A stretch of DNA of 64,000 bases from Culex pipiens pallens (GCF_016801865.2 NC_068939.1:73336100-73400099), one strand, 5' to 3'; counted from the stretch's first letter, positions 47,050 to 58,727 are shown. Notes: generated by a model from the letters alone, not told the origin. A program made the numbers and translations.

Positions 47050-48480
47050 TTGGCTCGTTATTTCAATTAATTATTGTTTATTCTCATTTATCAATCAGTT
47101 CAATTGTAATGTGCCCTCAAAAATATGATAAAATTCATTTTTAAATAGACAAAAATCGATTTTCCATTCAGTAAGGTTTTTACAATAATTTAAGGTAATA
47201 AATTTCCCCCGTCACATTTTCCCCACTATGTGCCGATCGAATGCCAACTTTCAAGTTCACAACCACAACCAAACACACAGCTGCCCGTGAAAGTAAGAGG
47301 AGAGCAAAATTCATACACCACGGGTTGGAAAGGTCGGAAAATTCGCACACACACCTTCCCAAGCTTCTGAAAAGCTTGGTGGAAGTCCACCCCAAACCCA
47401 CCCCGCAGTGTAGCCAGACACGTGCAAGAGTCGCGTTCAAAACAACATGGCTGTTTCGTTACTGCTCCGACAGTGAGAGAAGAGAGAAGGAGAGCGAGAG
47501 CGTTTGTTGGTGTTCGTGACCTTCAGGAGAGGGGTTTTTTCCGACGCTGAGAGAAAATGAGAGATTGTGAGAGGAAAATGGTTGAAGGAAGAGAAAAATC
47601 TATGAATGGATTTTGTTCTGCTTTGCTCTCACGCTATTTTTTGTTTATTTTGGTTCACCTTGTTTACTTGCGTGTTGCGAAACGATTATGTACCGTGGAG
47701 GGAAAAGCTTTCTCGTAGTATATAATCTTGAGGGAAGCTTTAGACGAAAGCTCTGTTAGGAAACGAAAACTACAATTTTATGGCATGTGCACTTCGATAC
47801 AAACAAAAATAACACATTGTTGAACAAATCTTAAAACCCGCAGTTAAAAATGTTAAAAATGCACAAAAACTTTGAGCAAATATCAAAAATCAATCAATAT
47901 CAACAAAATTGAAAACTTTTTTTTCGAGACATTTGACAAACCACTAGCAGATGACAACAACCAAAAAAGTCGTTCAAAAATTCATCACTCGTTCACCAAA
48001 AAAAAACCAACTTTAGCGCTTCATCCAATTTGGGAGTGCCGACATCAAATTGAGTGAAATTAACTCATTAATTATTGGCAGAGATAGAGAGATACGCGCG
48101 ACCGATGAAGGCGCCGCCATCATCACTCTTTGTTTTTCTTTTCCTTCTTTCTTTTTGTTTCGAAACTTTGACGTCGTCATCGCGAATTTGGACGCGAGTT
48201 GCCAATTTTTACTGCTGTCGAGAATTGGTGGGGTGCTTTATTATTAATTTCAATGTGTGAAAGAAAAGAAAAAGAGTCACGACGCGTGTGTGTGTCACGC
48301 AATGGCGTGCTACGATGAATTTTATATGAGAATTATTTTTCTTTTGGAGGAACTTTTGCAAGGAAAAGTTTTGGCAGAGCTTTGAATTGTCGTAGCCGTT
48401 GTTTGTAGCCTTTTGTTATCCCAGTACGATGATGTTCATTTCTTTGAGCAAATAGTTGTTTCATAACATTATTTAACTAT
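47050..48480. other. Single-copy island
   Basis: Non-repetitive, with GAGAGAAGAGAGAAGGAGAG at about 47478 and GATACGCGCGACCGATGAAG near 48092. A 92-codon frame from an ATG at 47241 overlaps an opposite-strand frame and has no domain or splice context, so it is not called. Confidence 0.4.
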
Positions 48481-48483
48481 ACA

Positions 48484-48698
48484 GCAATTCCCCACAAAAA
48501 CAACATGGAAAAAAAAACAAGACAACTAAACCGATTGATATGGCGCGGAGTTATGACTTCTTGAAAAATGTGTTTTTTCGGAAATCAACGAAAATTGCCA
48601 TTTTTTGGATCACCCTAACACGGCATCCTTATGGCAAACAAATTAAGCCCGAACGGAGAACTCTTTTTCAAATCATGCTGTTTTCGTGGGAAATTGCT
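48484..48698. mobile_element. Family C short derivative C2 (215 bp)
   Basis: The ends are GCAATTCCCCACAAAAACAA and TTTTCGTGGGAAATTGC. The middle keeps GGCGCGGAGTTATGACTTC and ATTGCCATTTTTTGGATCAC, but most of both arms is deleted. Confidence 0.8.
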
Positions 48699-48699
48699 G

Positions 48700-49705
48700 T
48701 ATTCATCAACAAATACCTAATGATAAATTCTAGATTTTTTTTCAAGAGGTCCTATAAACTACTGTATTTTATATGTTTATAGGACATTTTCAAAAAAAAT
48801 CTTTTTCTAAAAACTAGTCATTTACTAATTTATCTTTTAGGCAAACTCATATAATTTTTGATCTGAGCAACTTTAATTTTATTTTAGCGGGCTAATAAAA
48901 CCACTTTAAGTTTCATTTCAACTGAAAAAATCCAGCTTGCGATTTTTTAAAATTATGTCCAGAATTTTGCATTCCTGAAAATATTTGTCACCATTTCCTG
49001 ATGAATATTACAATAATTTCATTTGTGTATTTTCAATATTTAAAAATGAAACTTGTAAAAATTCTGATCATTCGAAAAAAATATACTTGAAATTTTTGAA
49101 TCAAGAACATGAAAAAAAGTTAAATATTTAATAATATTTTGTGAAATTTATCATTTTTCTAAAATTGATGTTTATAATTATGTAAATGATTTTAGTTTTC
49201 AATATAAAAGCGCGATATTACAAAATGAAGAAAAAAAAGCATACATTCAAAAAGCATACATTTAAAGTAAATAAATTCACCCCGGATAACCTCATAATGT
49301 TAATAAGATTCAGTCATATAGAGAAAAAAATAATCGGAGTCATCAAAAAAAGCCACCACAAAATGCAAAGGTTGTTCTTAAACAAGTATAATCTTTTTAT
49401 TTAACATAAATACTAAAGCCACAAAATTTAAGTAAGCTTCTAAAAGAGATTTTACATTCCATTGGAGTAGATAAAGAAATCTATTGAGAATATGAAGAAT
49501 CGATAGTATTTTATCAGCTTTATTTTGAAAAATTGCTAAATTAAGTAATATTTTCAGGCCATATAACTTTTTTCCATTTTATTTTGAAAGAAGAGAAGAA
49601 AAAGAAATGGGATGTTTTAAGCATGAAATCAGGTCTTTTAGGATTTCCCAGATGTTTTAACGAAATTTGATGATTTTTGTTAAATGGTACCCGTGGAAAT
49701 TGAAA
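48700..49705. other. AT-rich sequence, no gene
   Basis: Long A/T-rich intron without repeated words that I recognise. Confidence 0.35.
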
Positions 49706-49709
49706 ATTT

Positions 49710-51078
49710 GCAATTCCCCACGAAAACAGCATGATTCGAAAAAAAGTTCTCCGATCGGGCTCAACATTTTTCTGGGTGTTCCTTGGCCGAAATAATTAGA
49801 CCCGTATTTTTTTTTTGTTTGGCCATTGGGGTGACCTACGCCGTGTTAGGGTGGTCCGAAAAATGGCCTTTTTTGTCATTTTTCGCAAAAACCACATTTT
49901 TCAAAAAATCATAACTCCGCGCCATTTTATCCGATTTTAGCTGTCCTAGACGCAAAAGAAAGGAGATTAGTTTGGCTATTTGGGAAAAAAAGTAAGAAGT
50001 TTCAAAAATCTAGCTTAACATTTGAAAAGGTCATATGAAAACTTAAAATGCTGTTTTGAAGGTCTCGGGACCAAAGATCCTATGTCTGAAAATATTTTTA
50101 TCGGATTCCTCGGAAAATTTCACATAACATATCAAAAACGTTACTTAATCCACCCTTAGGTGGTTGGCGCCTTCCTCACATTTAAAGGGTGCTATCCAAA
50201 ATCCAAAAAGTGCGTTAATAACACTTAAATGCTTATAACTTTTGATAGGGTTGTCAGATCTTCATTGTTTTGGGCGCGTTGGAAAGGTCTTTTAAATACC
50301 TATTAAACGATAGGTCGCACGAGAGATCCGGACAACGTTTTCATCGACATATCTGAGATCCGGCCTCCAAAAAGCGTATAAATAACACTTAAGTGCTTAT
50401 AACTTTTGATAGAATTGTCAGATCTTCAATGTCTTGAACGCATTGGAAAGGTCTTTTTAATACCTTTCTGAAAATGTATAGCATGACGGGTTTTCTTTAA
50501 AAAAAAACACCCTTTTTACAATCTTCCGGACTTTTGTTCAAATGGTTTTTTTAGCATAACTTTTGAAGTACTTAACTAAACTGCATAATTTTAAATAGCG
50601 ACTTATGGGACCCCAAGACGGATCGAATGACGCCAAAACGGACAAAATCGGTTCAGCCAATGTCGAGATAATCGAGTGACAATTTTTTGATCAACATCCC
50701 ACCACACACACAGACATTTGCTCAGAATTTGATTCTGAGTCGATAGGTATACATGAAGGTGGGTCTAGGAGGTCTAATTGAGAAGTTCATTTTTCGAGTG
50801 ATTTTATAGCCTTGCCTCAGTGAGGTGAGGAAGGCAAAAATGGTGAAGTTATGGTTTCGATACTCTGAGATAAGATTTTTTGAAAATAAAAACTGGGTTT
50901 TTTGACGCGCCACGCGCAGAAATGGGAAAATGACGAAAACGGGAAAAAATCGGCTTTTTTCACTAAAACTGCGATAATTTGAACATTTCAGCGATGACAT
51001 ATACATGTAAGGGTACCAAAGTTGCGTATTTCAATTAGGAACTTTTTTTCGAATCATGCTGTTTTCGTGGGGAATTGC
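49710..51078. mobile_element. Family C foldback C3, interrupted by B3
   Basis: It starts GCAATTCCCCACGAAAACAG and ends TTCGTGGGGAATTGC. C sequence stops at 50133 (CATATC) and resumes after B3 at 50843 (GTGAAGTTATGGTTTCGATA). Much of the right arm is deleted. Confidence 0.8.
50141..50835 (-). mobile_element. Family B element B3 in C3, TSD AAAAACG/AAAAATG
   Basis: Reverse orientation: it starts TTACTTAATCCACCCTTAGG and ends GAGGTGAGGAAGGC. The 7-bp flanks AAAAACG (50134-50140) and AAAAATG (50836-50842) differ at one base. Inside are GATCTTCAATG and GTCCGGATCT-type B words. Confidence 0.75.
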
Positions 51079-51292
51079 TGCATATTTAAGATGTACAAAC
51101 TTTATTTGTACGTTAAATGTACCATCACTAAAGTAGCTGATAAGCTTTTTAACAAAATACATATAAATTTTAGGTAAAATTGTTAAAAAGTCGGAATTTT
51201 GCCTGAAATTTGTTTAAACTAGTTTTGTTTATAAAATTATCGATTTATGTTGCATTTTATACTGAATTCGAAGCACGAATCAAATGTTTTCA

Positions 51293-53231
51293 TATGAGCA
51301 ATTCTCTACGAAATCGGTCTTTTTTCTTCAATTTTAATTTTTGTATTTTTTAATCCGGCTGAAACTTTTTTGGTGCCTTCGGTATGCCCAAAGAAGCCAT
51401 TTTGCATCATTAGTTTGTCCATATAATTTTCCATACAAATTCGGCAGCTGTCCATACAAAAATGATGTATGAAAATTCAAAAATCTGTATCTTTTGAAGG
51501 AATTTTTTGATCGATTTGGTGTCTTGGGCAAAGTTGTAGGTATGGATACGGACTACACTGGAAAAAATAATACACGGTAAAAAAAAATTTGGTGATTTTT
51601 TTATTTAACTTTTTATCACTAAAACTTGATTTACAAAAAAACACTATTTTTAATTTTTTTTATTTTTTGATATGTTTTAGAAGACATAAAATGCCAACTT
51701 TTCAGAAATTTCCAGGTTGTGCAAAAAATCACTGACCGAGTTATGAATTTTTTAATCAATACTGATTTTTTCAAAAAATCGAAATTTTGGTCGTAAAAAT
51801 TTTTCAACTTCATTTTTCGATGTAAAATCAAATTTGCAATCAAAAAGTACTTTACTAAAATTTTGATAAAGTGCACCGTTTTCAAGTTATAGCCATATTT
51901 AAGTGACTTTTTTGAAAATAGTCGCAGTTTTTCATTTTTTTAAATTAGTGCACATGTTTGCCCAGTTTTGAAAAAAATATTTTTGAAAAGCTGAGAAAAT
52001 TCTCTATATTTTGCTTATTCGGACTATGTAGATACGACCTTTAGTTGCTGAGATATTGCAATGCAAAGGTTTAAAAACAGGAAAATTGATGTTTTCTAAG
52101 TTTCACCCAAACAACCCACCATTTTCTATCGTCAATATCTCAGCAACTAATGGTCCGATTTTCAATGTTAATATATGAAACAATTGTGAAATTTTCCGAT
52201 CTTTTCGAAAAAAATATTTTTGGAATTTTCAAATCAAGACAAACATTTTAAAAGGGCGTAATATTGAATGTTTGGCCTTTGTGAAATGTTAGTCTTGATT
52301 TGAAAATTCCAAAAATATTTTTTTCGAAGAGATCGGAAAATTTCACAAATGTTTCATATATTAACATTGAAAATCGGACCATTAGTTGCTGAGATATTGA
52401 CGATAGAAAATGGTGGGTTGTTTGGGTGAAACTTAGAAAACATCAATTTTCCTGTTTTTAAACCTTTGCATTGCAATATCTCAGCAACTAAAGGTCGTAT
52501 CAACAAAGTCCAAATAAGCAAAATATAGAGAATTTTCTCAGCTTTTCAAAAATATTTTTTTCAAAACTGGGCAAACATGTGCACTAATTTAAAAAAATGA
52601 AAAACTGCGACTATTTTCAAAAAAGTCACTTAAATATGGCTATAACTTGAAAACGGTGCACTTTATCAAAATTTCAGTAAAGTACTTTTTGATTGCAAAT
52701 TTGATTTTACATCGAAAAATGAAGTTGAAAAATTTTTACGACCAAAATTTCGATTTTTTGAAAAAATCAGTATTGATTAAAAAATTCATAACTCGGTCAG
52801 TGATTTTTTGCACAACCTGGAAATTTCTGAAAAGTTGGCATTTTATGCCTTCTAAAACATATCAAAAAATAAAAAAAATTAAAAATAGTGTTTTTTTGTA
52901 AATCAAGTTTTAGTGATAAAAAGTTAAATAAAAAAATCACCAAATTTTTTTTACCGTGTATTATTTTTTTCCAGTGTAGTCCGTATCCATACCTACAACT
53001 TTGCCGAAGACACCAAATCGATCAAAAAATTCCTTTAAAAGATACAGATTTTTGAATTTTCATACATCATTTTTGTATGGACAGCTGCCGAATTTGTATG
53101 GAAAATTATATGGACAAACTAATGATGCAAAATGGCTTCTTTGGGCATACCGAAGGCACCAAAAAAGTTTCAGTCGGATTAAAAAATACAAAAAAAATCG
53201 AATGACCGAAATCCTAGAGAACTGCTCATAT
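51293..53231. repeat. Family A foldback A6, full length (about 1.94 kb)
   Basis: The arms are 51293-52255 and 52265-53231, ending ATATGAGCAATTCTCTAC and AGAGAACTGCTCATATC. They are nearly identical over about 960 bp, so paired mirror frames of 84 and 65-84 codons appear in both arms. It is the reference copy for family A, with no coding capacity of its own. Confidence 0.88.
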
Positions 53232-53234
53232 CTA

Positions 53235-54360
53235 ACCGGAAATTTGTTAAACTGAAATTGCCTATAAATTTGGAATTTTTTTTTTAATTGTGTATCAAAA
53301 ACACATATTATTTATAATTTACAAATTTGTTTAACCTTCTCATAGGGGAAAATTGTCCCAAGAATCCGAAAATGCATTCGGGAATTGCCTTTTGCAAAAT
53401 TAGTTGTTTGAATAGTGAAAATCAGCAAATTGGATGGTGTTAGGAGCGAGAGCTTAACCTGCCAAACATACGAGAATTTCCCCTGAATCATGACACTTTG
53501 AGACTTTCATTTAACTATAGTTAACATACTTTTTAAACTTTTCAAAATTGTATGAAATGTTCTTCTTGAGGTACTTTGAACACTTCTCTACCACGGTCAG
53601 AATGATTTTAAACCATTCCGTACGTATTTAAATTGTACTCTTCATTTTGCGGAAAAATCGCAAACCTATCAAAGTCACCACGTTTTACGGTATAGATTAT
53701 ATTTCTCTTTTTGATTTATTAGTGAAACTTTTGAAGGTAGGGATCAGGTAGGGATTTGGCTATCCAAGACTGTTGATTCTTATTTAATCAACATAAAACA
53801 TGTTCAAACTCGGTTTGCAATACCTTAAATTAAGTAAAAAAACGAAAAAATGTTACAAAAGTAGCGATATTTTGTTCTTTAAAATGTATCAAAAATTCGA
53901 AAAAAAAAATGATTTTGTAAAGTTGATATTCTGTTAAAAAAAACGGGATACAATTTTTTTTGCGTGCCAATTTTTCTGAATAATCCTCAACACCTATTAT
54001 TTTGCCGAAGACACAAAACTGATCAGAAAATTTCTTCAAAATCACAGATTTTCGAATATTTACATACCCTTTTTGTATGGACAGCTGCCAAAATTGTATG
54101 GAACCTTGTATGGGTGAACCAATGACACAAAATAGTTTCTTTCGAAAGGCCCTTACAAAGTTTGAGCCAATTAAAAAAATATATATATACAATCCATTTC
54201 CGGGATTGGTGGAGAATTGCTCACTTGAGAAAAAAAACACTCATTTTGAGTATCTTCCAGTCGCTAAATTGCCTAGAGACTTGTACGGGCAAACGCATTT
54301 CTAAAAGGGCTTTTTATGGTAAATGGATTTATGAACAAAATACAAAAAAATAGATAAGCA
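53235..54360. repeat. AT-rich sequence with a family A relic at 54003-54225
   Basis: TTGCCGAAGACACAAAACTG, TTTGTATGGACAGCTGCC and GGTGGAGAATTGCTCAC mark a decayed right arm of family A. The part 53235-54000 is unassigned AT-rich sequence. Confidence 0.5.
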
Positions 54361-54480
54361 GAAGTTCAGATACAGCACAGTTGCCAGCAGAAAGTTTTCT
54401 TTCACTATAAATGAACAACAAGAAAAAATATTCTACAAAAACAGACATCTCCAAACGTCCACAAATTCCACTTCGTCATC

Positions 54481-54961
54481 GTCGTGCTAACTTGTCGTAC
54501 GTGCATTTTGGGCCAAATTGAGTTAAGAATGCCATTTTGTGCATCTTTTGACCTTCACAGATCCCCAAAATTCGATTTCAATCATAAGATATTCAATGAA
54601 AACCATAAAAGCTCCGAAATTTTTTGTCACTTTTCATATAAAAGTAGTTTTAATCTTGTCTTGCTATCTTGTCACTCCCTGAAAATTGATGTAAGTGCGA
54701 CAAAACGCCAACGGGATTTCAGGTCAGGATGCGTTTGACGCACGTACAAGCTAGACTACCGTAAACATTTGTAATTATAACTCGGGACTCCAGCAACCAA
54801 CTTCAACCAAACTTTGGGACAATGCACAGAATGGTCAGCCAAACAAAACGTGTTTGTTATTGTTTACATTGCGTGCTCTCGTTTTTGTTTATTCAAGGTC
54901 AAACATTAAAACGCGTTTTTCTCGGAACGTCAAAATGGCAGGTGCGACAAGATAGCACGAC
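54481..54961. mobile_element. MITE with GTCGTGCTATCTTGTCGCAC ends (481 bp)
   Basis: The left end GTCGTGCTAACTTGTCGTAC and the complement of GTGCGACAAGATAGCACGAC form a TIR of about 30 bp with a few mismatches. TTGCTATCTTGTCACTC also occurs inside. The TSD is unclear because the edge sequence is itself palindromic. It lies just downstream of exon 1, inside the intron. Confidence 0.75.
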
Positions 54962-55132
54962 GACGTCGACCTCAGAATGAAAAAATCGTAAAATTTTCAT
55001 CTCATTCCGAAAGTGAGATACCTATCTCTCCTCACAGCAATCTAACAAAGCGACCCCATAAATCCACCGGCCAATTCCAGGTGACACGAACAAATGGCTT
55101 TAATCCAAAAAGCCAACAACAGCAATCCCTAC
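54962..55132 (-). other. Intron start next to the donor
   Basis: Single-copy sequence between the donor GTAGGG (55132-55127) and the MITE. No further feature. Confidence 0.4.
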
Positions 55133-55495
55133 CTGCTGTTCCTGCTCGAAAGCACCAAGGTCCTGCTGTTGATCCCGACGCCGGCCCCCGTCACTCATCC
55201 AATTAGCCGTAATGGCTTCCTCCGTGGGCTCCGGAAAGTGGTGCACTCCGGTCTCAACCGGGAGCAACTTTTGATCTGAACCTGCTGCGCCACCTCCCTC
55301 GCCACCCTCCAGAATCTCCCGCGGACTTTGCTGCTGATGTCGTTTCCGGGCTGATTTCCTGGCACTGCTGGCCGCTCGGAATATCGATCCCATGCGGCCA
55401 AGTTTTGTTTTTCTACCGGCGACTTCCGGCTGCGGTGGGTCCACTGGATGCACCAGTGTTGTCAGTCCCAGCCGGGCTAGCAGCGCGTTACCCAT
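55133..55495 (-). CDS. First coding exon of an unrecognised gene, 121 codons
   Basis: The exon starts at an ATG (55495-55493) in the context CATCATGGG and reads open for 121 codons. It ends in phase 0 at CAG|GTAGGG, where the first intronic base is 55132. The frame stays open for ten codons past the donor and then stops, so the splice site sets the end. The peptide begins MGNALLARLGLTTLV, with no acidic residue before D19. It has a basic stretch at about residues 28-53 (RKTKLGR, ARKSARKRH), a glycine-rich stretch at 64-72 (EGGEGGGAAG) and a Gln/Glu-rich end (DQQQDL, EQEQQ). It looks largely disordered and shows no domain I recognise. MG at the start suggests N-myristoylation, but Leu at the usual small-residue position argues against it. 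An amphipathic targeting helix is another option. GC content is far above the flanks, as expected of a real mosquito exon. Function unknown; probably an isoform-specific N-terminus of a long gene. Confidence 0.72.
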
Positions 55496-55665
55496 GATGC
55501 GTCCGGTAAACCGCAAAAACACACGACCACTAGGCTCGCACTAATTACTGTTCATCAGCCAGCCAGTCACACTTTGATGAACGGAAGTCCGCGTCAACCT
55601 GCTGCGGCTTTGATTATGGACGCACGCTCAACCGCTGCAAATTGGATAAAAACACTGAAGCGAAA
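55496..55665 (-). promoter_or_regulatory. Probable 5' UTR and initiator of the 55 kb gene
   Basis: The sequence upstream of the ATG on the minus strand is single-copy and GC-rich. It has no in-frame upstream ATG that I can see close to the start. TTCAGTG at about 55660-55653 resembles the arthropod initiator (TCAGT) and would give a 5' UTR of roughly 160 nt. No good TATA box sits 30 bases further up; CATAAAACG lies too far away. A CRE-like TGACGTGA is at about 55752-55759. The start site is inferred. Confidence 0.35.
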
Positions 55666-56570
55666 CTTCTTATCTACCCTCCCTCTACAGCTTTCGTTTT
55701 ATGTCTCTCTGATAGCGTTTTGACTTTGGCTGGATAAATGACATCAATAAAGTGACGTGACACTGTGGTAATTTGTGAGTCATACTAAAAAAAAAAATGA
55801 TTTCTAAATTGCTTACTATCTCAAAAGTATTAAATCTAATTTTAAACCTAAACTAAAGAAAAACGAATCAAAATCCATGAATCGGATTTCCATCGACGAA
55901 AGACAAAAACGCCGTAAGGTATACAATCCGATAGCAAACGGCAAAGGCAAATAACGTGTAGGACGCTCTATCGGGTTCTCTTATCAGTAAATGAGCCCCG
56001 GGGCTTGATGATGAAATGAACGAAAATCGATTCGAGCGAATCGCTCTAGGTTTTACGATAATCCCAGTAAATAAACTGGGAAGCTCTACAATGCATTCCT
56101 TTTAAGTTTAATTTTAGTATAAATTATTCCTCGATACCTCGATACATATATTTTTAATTGATTTTTAAGCACTAAAAATTAATTCCTCAAATACGCCATT
56201 TTAATTTTAGGTTTTAAAAATCTGTTTTAAGGGACTGAAACATACCATGCTGGAGATTTTTTGAAAAATTGTGATTTTTGAAGTTGTATGAATTTACTGA
56301 TCGGATTGCGATGAACAACGTAAAAATAATAATGGTAATAATTTCATTTTTTTTTCTTTTTCCACATGCCGTGTTTTTGAATTGAAAATTTTTTTAAACA
56401 TTTTTCGAAAAAAAAACTTCTAATGCAAACAACTTTGATTCAAGAATCAAGCCCTACACTAAAAATTTTCCAGAATAAGTGTTTTAGCCACTTTGATTCT
56501 AATTTTAAAATTATTTATCAAAGGTTTCCGAGATATAACGATTTAAAAATTGTGCAACCATCCGATCAAC
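55666..56570. other. Presumed upstream region of the gene
   Basis: Single-copy to about 56100, containing CCCAGTAAATAAACTGGG (a perfect inverted repeat at 56065) and ATCGATTCGAGCGAATCGC. AT-rich beyond that. Promoter-proximal elements may lie here, but none is certain. Confidence 0.35.
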
Positions 56571-56577
56571 AAAGTTA

Positions 56578-56716
56578 CACGGAGAAAAAAGAGTTCCCAA
56601 AATTGTGAACACCCGTTCATGTTTGAAAATTGTACCATGGTATTTGAACACTCTGTTCGTGGTACCCAATTTCATGAACGGGTGTTCACGATTTTGGGAA
56701 CACTTTTTTCTCCGTA
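56578..56716. mobile_element. 139-bp hairpin MITE, TA target site
   Basis: CACGGAGAAAAAAGAGTTCC at the left pairs with GGAACACTTTTTTCTCCGTA at the right. GTGAACACCCGTTCATG pairs inside. TA is present at both borders. The centre is GTACCATGGTA. Confidence 0.82.
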
Positions 56717-56865
56717 TAAAAAATGAAGAAAATTTTCTTTGAAAATTTGTTTTGCAGAGTTATTTTTCCTTCGTAAAACATTTTAATTGAATTTTTTATC
56801 AATTTCAATTTATATTAAACACGTAAAACTGCATATAACTAGAACATGAAAACGATGCTTTTTTT

Positions 56866-57027
56866 CAGGGACCAACCATAAACCACTTGGATACTTTTTT
56901 GAAATCTCAGACCCCCCTATCGACAATTTCCATACAAAACAAATCTTTTTTGTATGGAGCGTGGACAGTTGAACCCTCCCCCACTTCCCACTCCCAAAAG
57001 GTTCACGTGGTTCATGGATGGTCCCTG
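56866..57027. mobile_element. 162-bp MITE with CAGGGACCA ends
   Basis: CAGGGACCAACCATAAACCA pairs with TGGTTCATGGATGGTCCCTG. It carries a CCCCCC-rich arm typical of the CACGTGG-type elements (compare 27571 and 59967). No clear TSD. Confidence 0.7.
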
Positions 57028-57127
57028 AGTCCTCTAAAACAAAACCCAATGAACATAAGTAATAGAAAAAATTTGGAAACTTTTTTCCGTGTTCTATTTT
57101 TAAGTAAAAAAGTCCTAATCATAACCT

Positions 57128-57235
57128 ATAACTTTGCCGAAGACACCAAATCGATAAGAAAATCTTCTTAAGATACAGATTTTATATTCGAATATCCACA
57201 TGCATTGCAAAGCAAGCCCGCCAAATTGTATGGAG
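57128..57235 (-). repeat. Family A relic
   Basis: ACTTTGCCGAAGACACCAAA and CAAATTGTATGGAGC are left from a decayed A right arm. Confidence 0.55.
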
Positions 57236-57239
57236 CACT

Positions 57240-57513
57240 GGACTGCCCACCATTGAAAAAACGGCTAATATCCGCTTTTGCCAAAAACGAGATATTAGCA
57301 CCAGGTGGTAGAGGATGTTCCAACGCTTCTTCTGGAACATGAATTTCACTGAAATAGTGTTTTGACTTGGCTGCCGATGCGAAAAACCAAACGGCTAATA
57401 TGCCACTCTTATGGAAAATTGCCTTGACGGAGATTTTGTGACAAACACTAAAACACGTTTTTCTCGGAATACTTGATTTGGCATAATAGCCGAATTTTCA
57501 ATTATGGGCAGTG
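57240..57513. mobile_element. MITE with ACTGCCCA ends (about 274 bp)
   Basis: GACTGCCCACCATTGAAAA pairs with TTTTCAATTATGGGCAGTG. Inside, ACGGCTAATAT is repeated at 57262 and 57400, and GGCATAATAGCCG lies near the right end. TSD not resolved. Confidence 0.6.
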
Positions 57514-57551
57514 GAGCCATGTATGAAAAAAAAAACTAATTACTAAAAGTA

Positions 57552-58725
57552 GGGGAGCTGGGGGTAAGACGGCCAGGCGGGGTAAGACGGCCACCCCACT
57601 GTTTTACTAAGTATACTAATGAATATTACTAAAATGTTTAGCAATACTGTTCCTCATGCTAAATAATGCATATGGAGTCACCTTTGCCAAAAATATTGTT
57701 TGAAATAGTATAAAAATAGATCAAAATAAACAAATAATTTTTGAACTTGAAACTGGATGTAATTTTCATGAATTACAACTTAGGCATTTTTGTTAGATAA
57801 CAATATGTTTTCCTGTCTTCAAATATTTTTTCATGTTAAATTGAAGTTTTCCCTAGATTATGTCCCTCGAAAAAGTTTAGAAAATGCGATGAGCTATTTA
57901 CAAAAATTGTTTAAAAAAATAATTTATTTGGGGGCAAGACGGCCACCTCCTCCGGGGGTAAGACGGCCACCCGTAATTTGTAGATTTTAATTGATATAGG
58001 TTATATTTTTGACGGTTTTTGACTATTATGACATATTTGTAGATAAGGAAACGCATTTTCAATAAAACTATCCATTTTTAATCAAAATGCTGTTAACTAC
58101 CGTTTCGACAACATTCTTTACTGTGATATAGCAAAACTCATTGAATAGTATGAAATCCTATCAAACTTTTCATAAAAATCGCTAATTTAATATTGTTTAC
58201 ATAATTTTGATTTACTTATTCTAATCAAAATACACAAACTAATTATTTTGCATCAAATTGTGTTTGTTTTGTAGTAAAAATTCACAGTTTTTCATAAAAT
58301 GTGGTCGCAATAATATGAAATTCACTGAGCCAAAATATGAAAATTTTTAAACAGCATTTTTCTTCACATTTGAAACCTGATTTTTTCAACCAAAATAGTT
58401 ATGATGTTCAGAGAAGTCTGTTCAACCAACCTTGTAGGAATTTGGGTGGATTTAGCAAAGTTATTAAGTTAATTTATAGCACTGGCCGTCTTACCCCACA
58501 TGGGTGGCCGTCTTACCCCGCGTATTTCATATATATACGATTTCAATTATATTTTTAAAATTCCTGAAAAGTATTGAAAATTGGTTTTTAGACTAACTAA
58601 TTTATGTCATTTCTATAATGGACTAGTAGTAGAACAATATGTACGTAATTTGAGATCAAAATAATCTGTTGTGTAAATTTTATTAGACTTCTCCCTTAGG
58701 GTGGCCGTCTTACCCCCATCTCCCC
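57552..58725. mobile_element. TA-flanked element with GGTAAGACGGCCACC motifs
   Basis: The TIR begins GGGGAGCTGGGGGTAAGACG and matches the right end (TACCCCCATCTCCCC) with one change. TA lies on both sides (57550-57551 and 58726-58727). Seven copies of a GGTAAGACGGCC(ACC) motif lie in both orientations: 57563, 57581, 57933, 57957, 58483, 58503 and 58702. The AT-rich core has no transposase. Confidence 0.82.
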
Positions 58726-58727
58726 TA

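Larger units (their letters stand above)
1..55132 (-). other. Presumed first intron (>55 kb), open at the left window edge
   Basis: The donor at 55132 (GTAGGG) has no convincing acceptor plus coding exon anywhere to its left on the minus strand. The only strong acceptor is the ratchet site at 5073. The interval is made of transposable-element clusters separated by single-copy islands, with no other exon I can support. Small exons could have been missed, and the intron may be interrupted by non-coding or very short exons. Confidence 0.5.

Noticed and set aside
47241..47519. 92-codon frame with an ATG
   Set aside because: An opposite-strand frame of similar length overlaps it, the composition is low-complexity at the end, and nothing supports splicing or homology.
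51631..52901. Paired 84-codon frames starting MKTVHFIKI, also at 41253
   Set aside because: They are mirror images in the two arms of family A foldbacks, with no domain and no splice context. They arise from the palindrome.
55100..55132. Ten further codons after EQEQQ to a stop
   Set aside because: They follow a good donor, CAG|GTAGGG, and are better read as intron.
55496..55522. Upstream extension of the exon frame (nine codons before MGN)
   Set aside because: It would need a GTG start; the ATG at 55495 is the first usable eukaryotic start.
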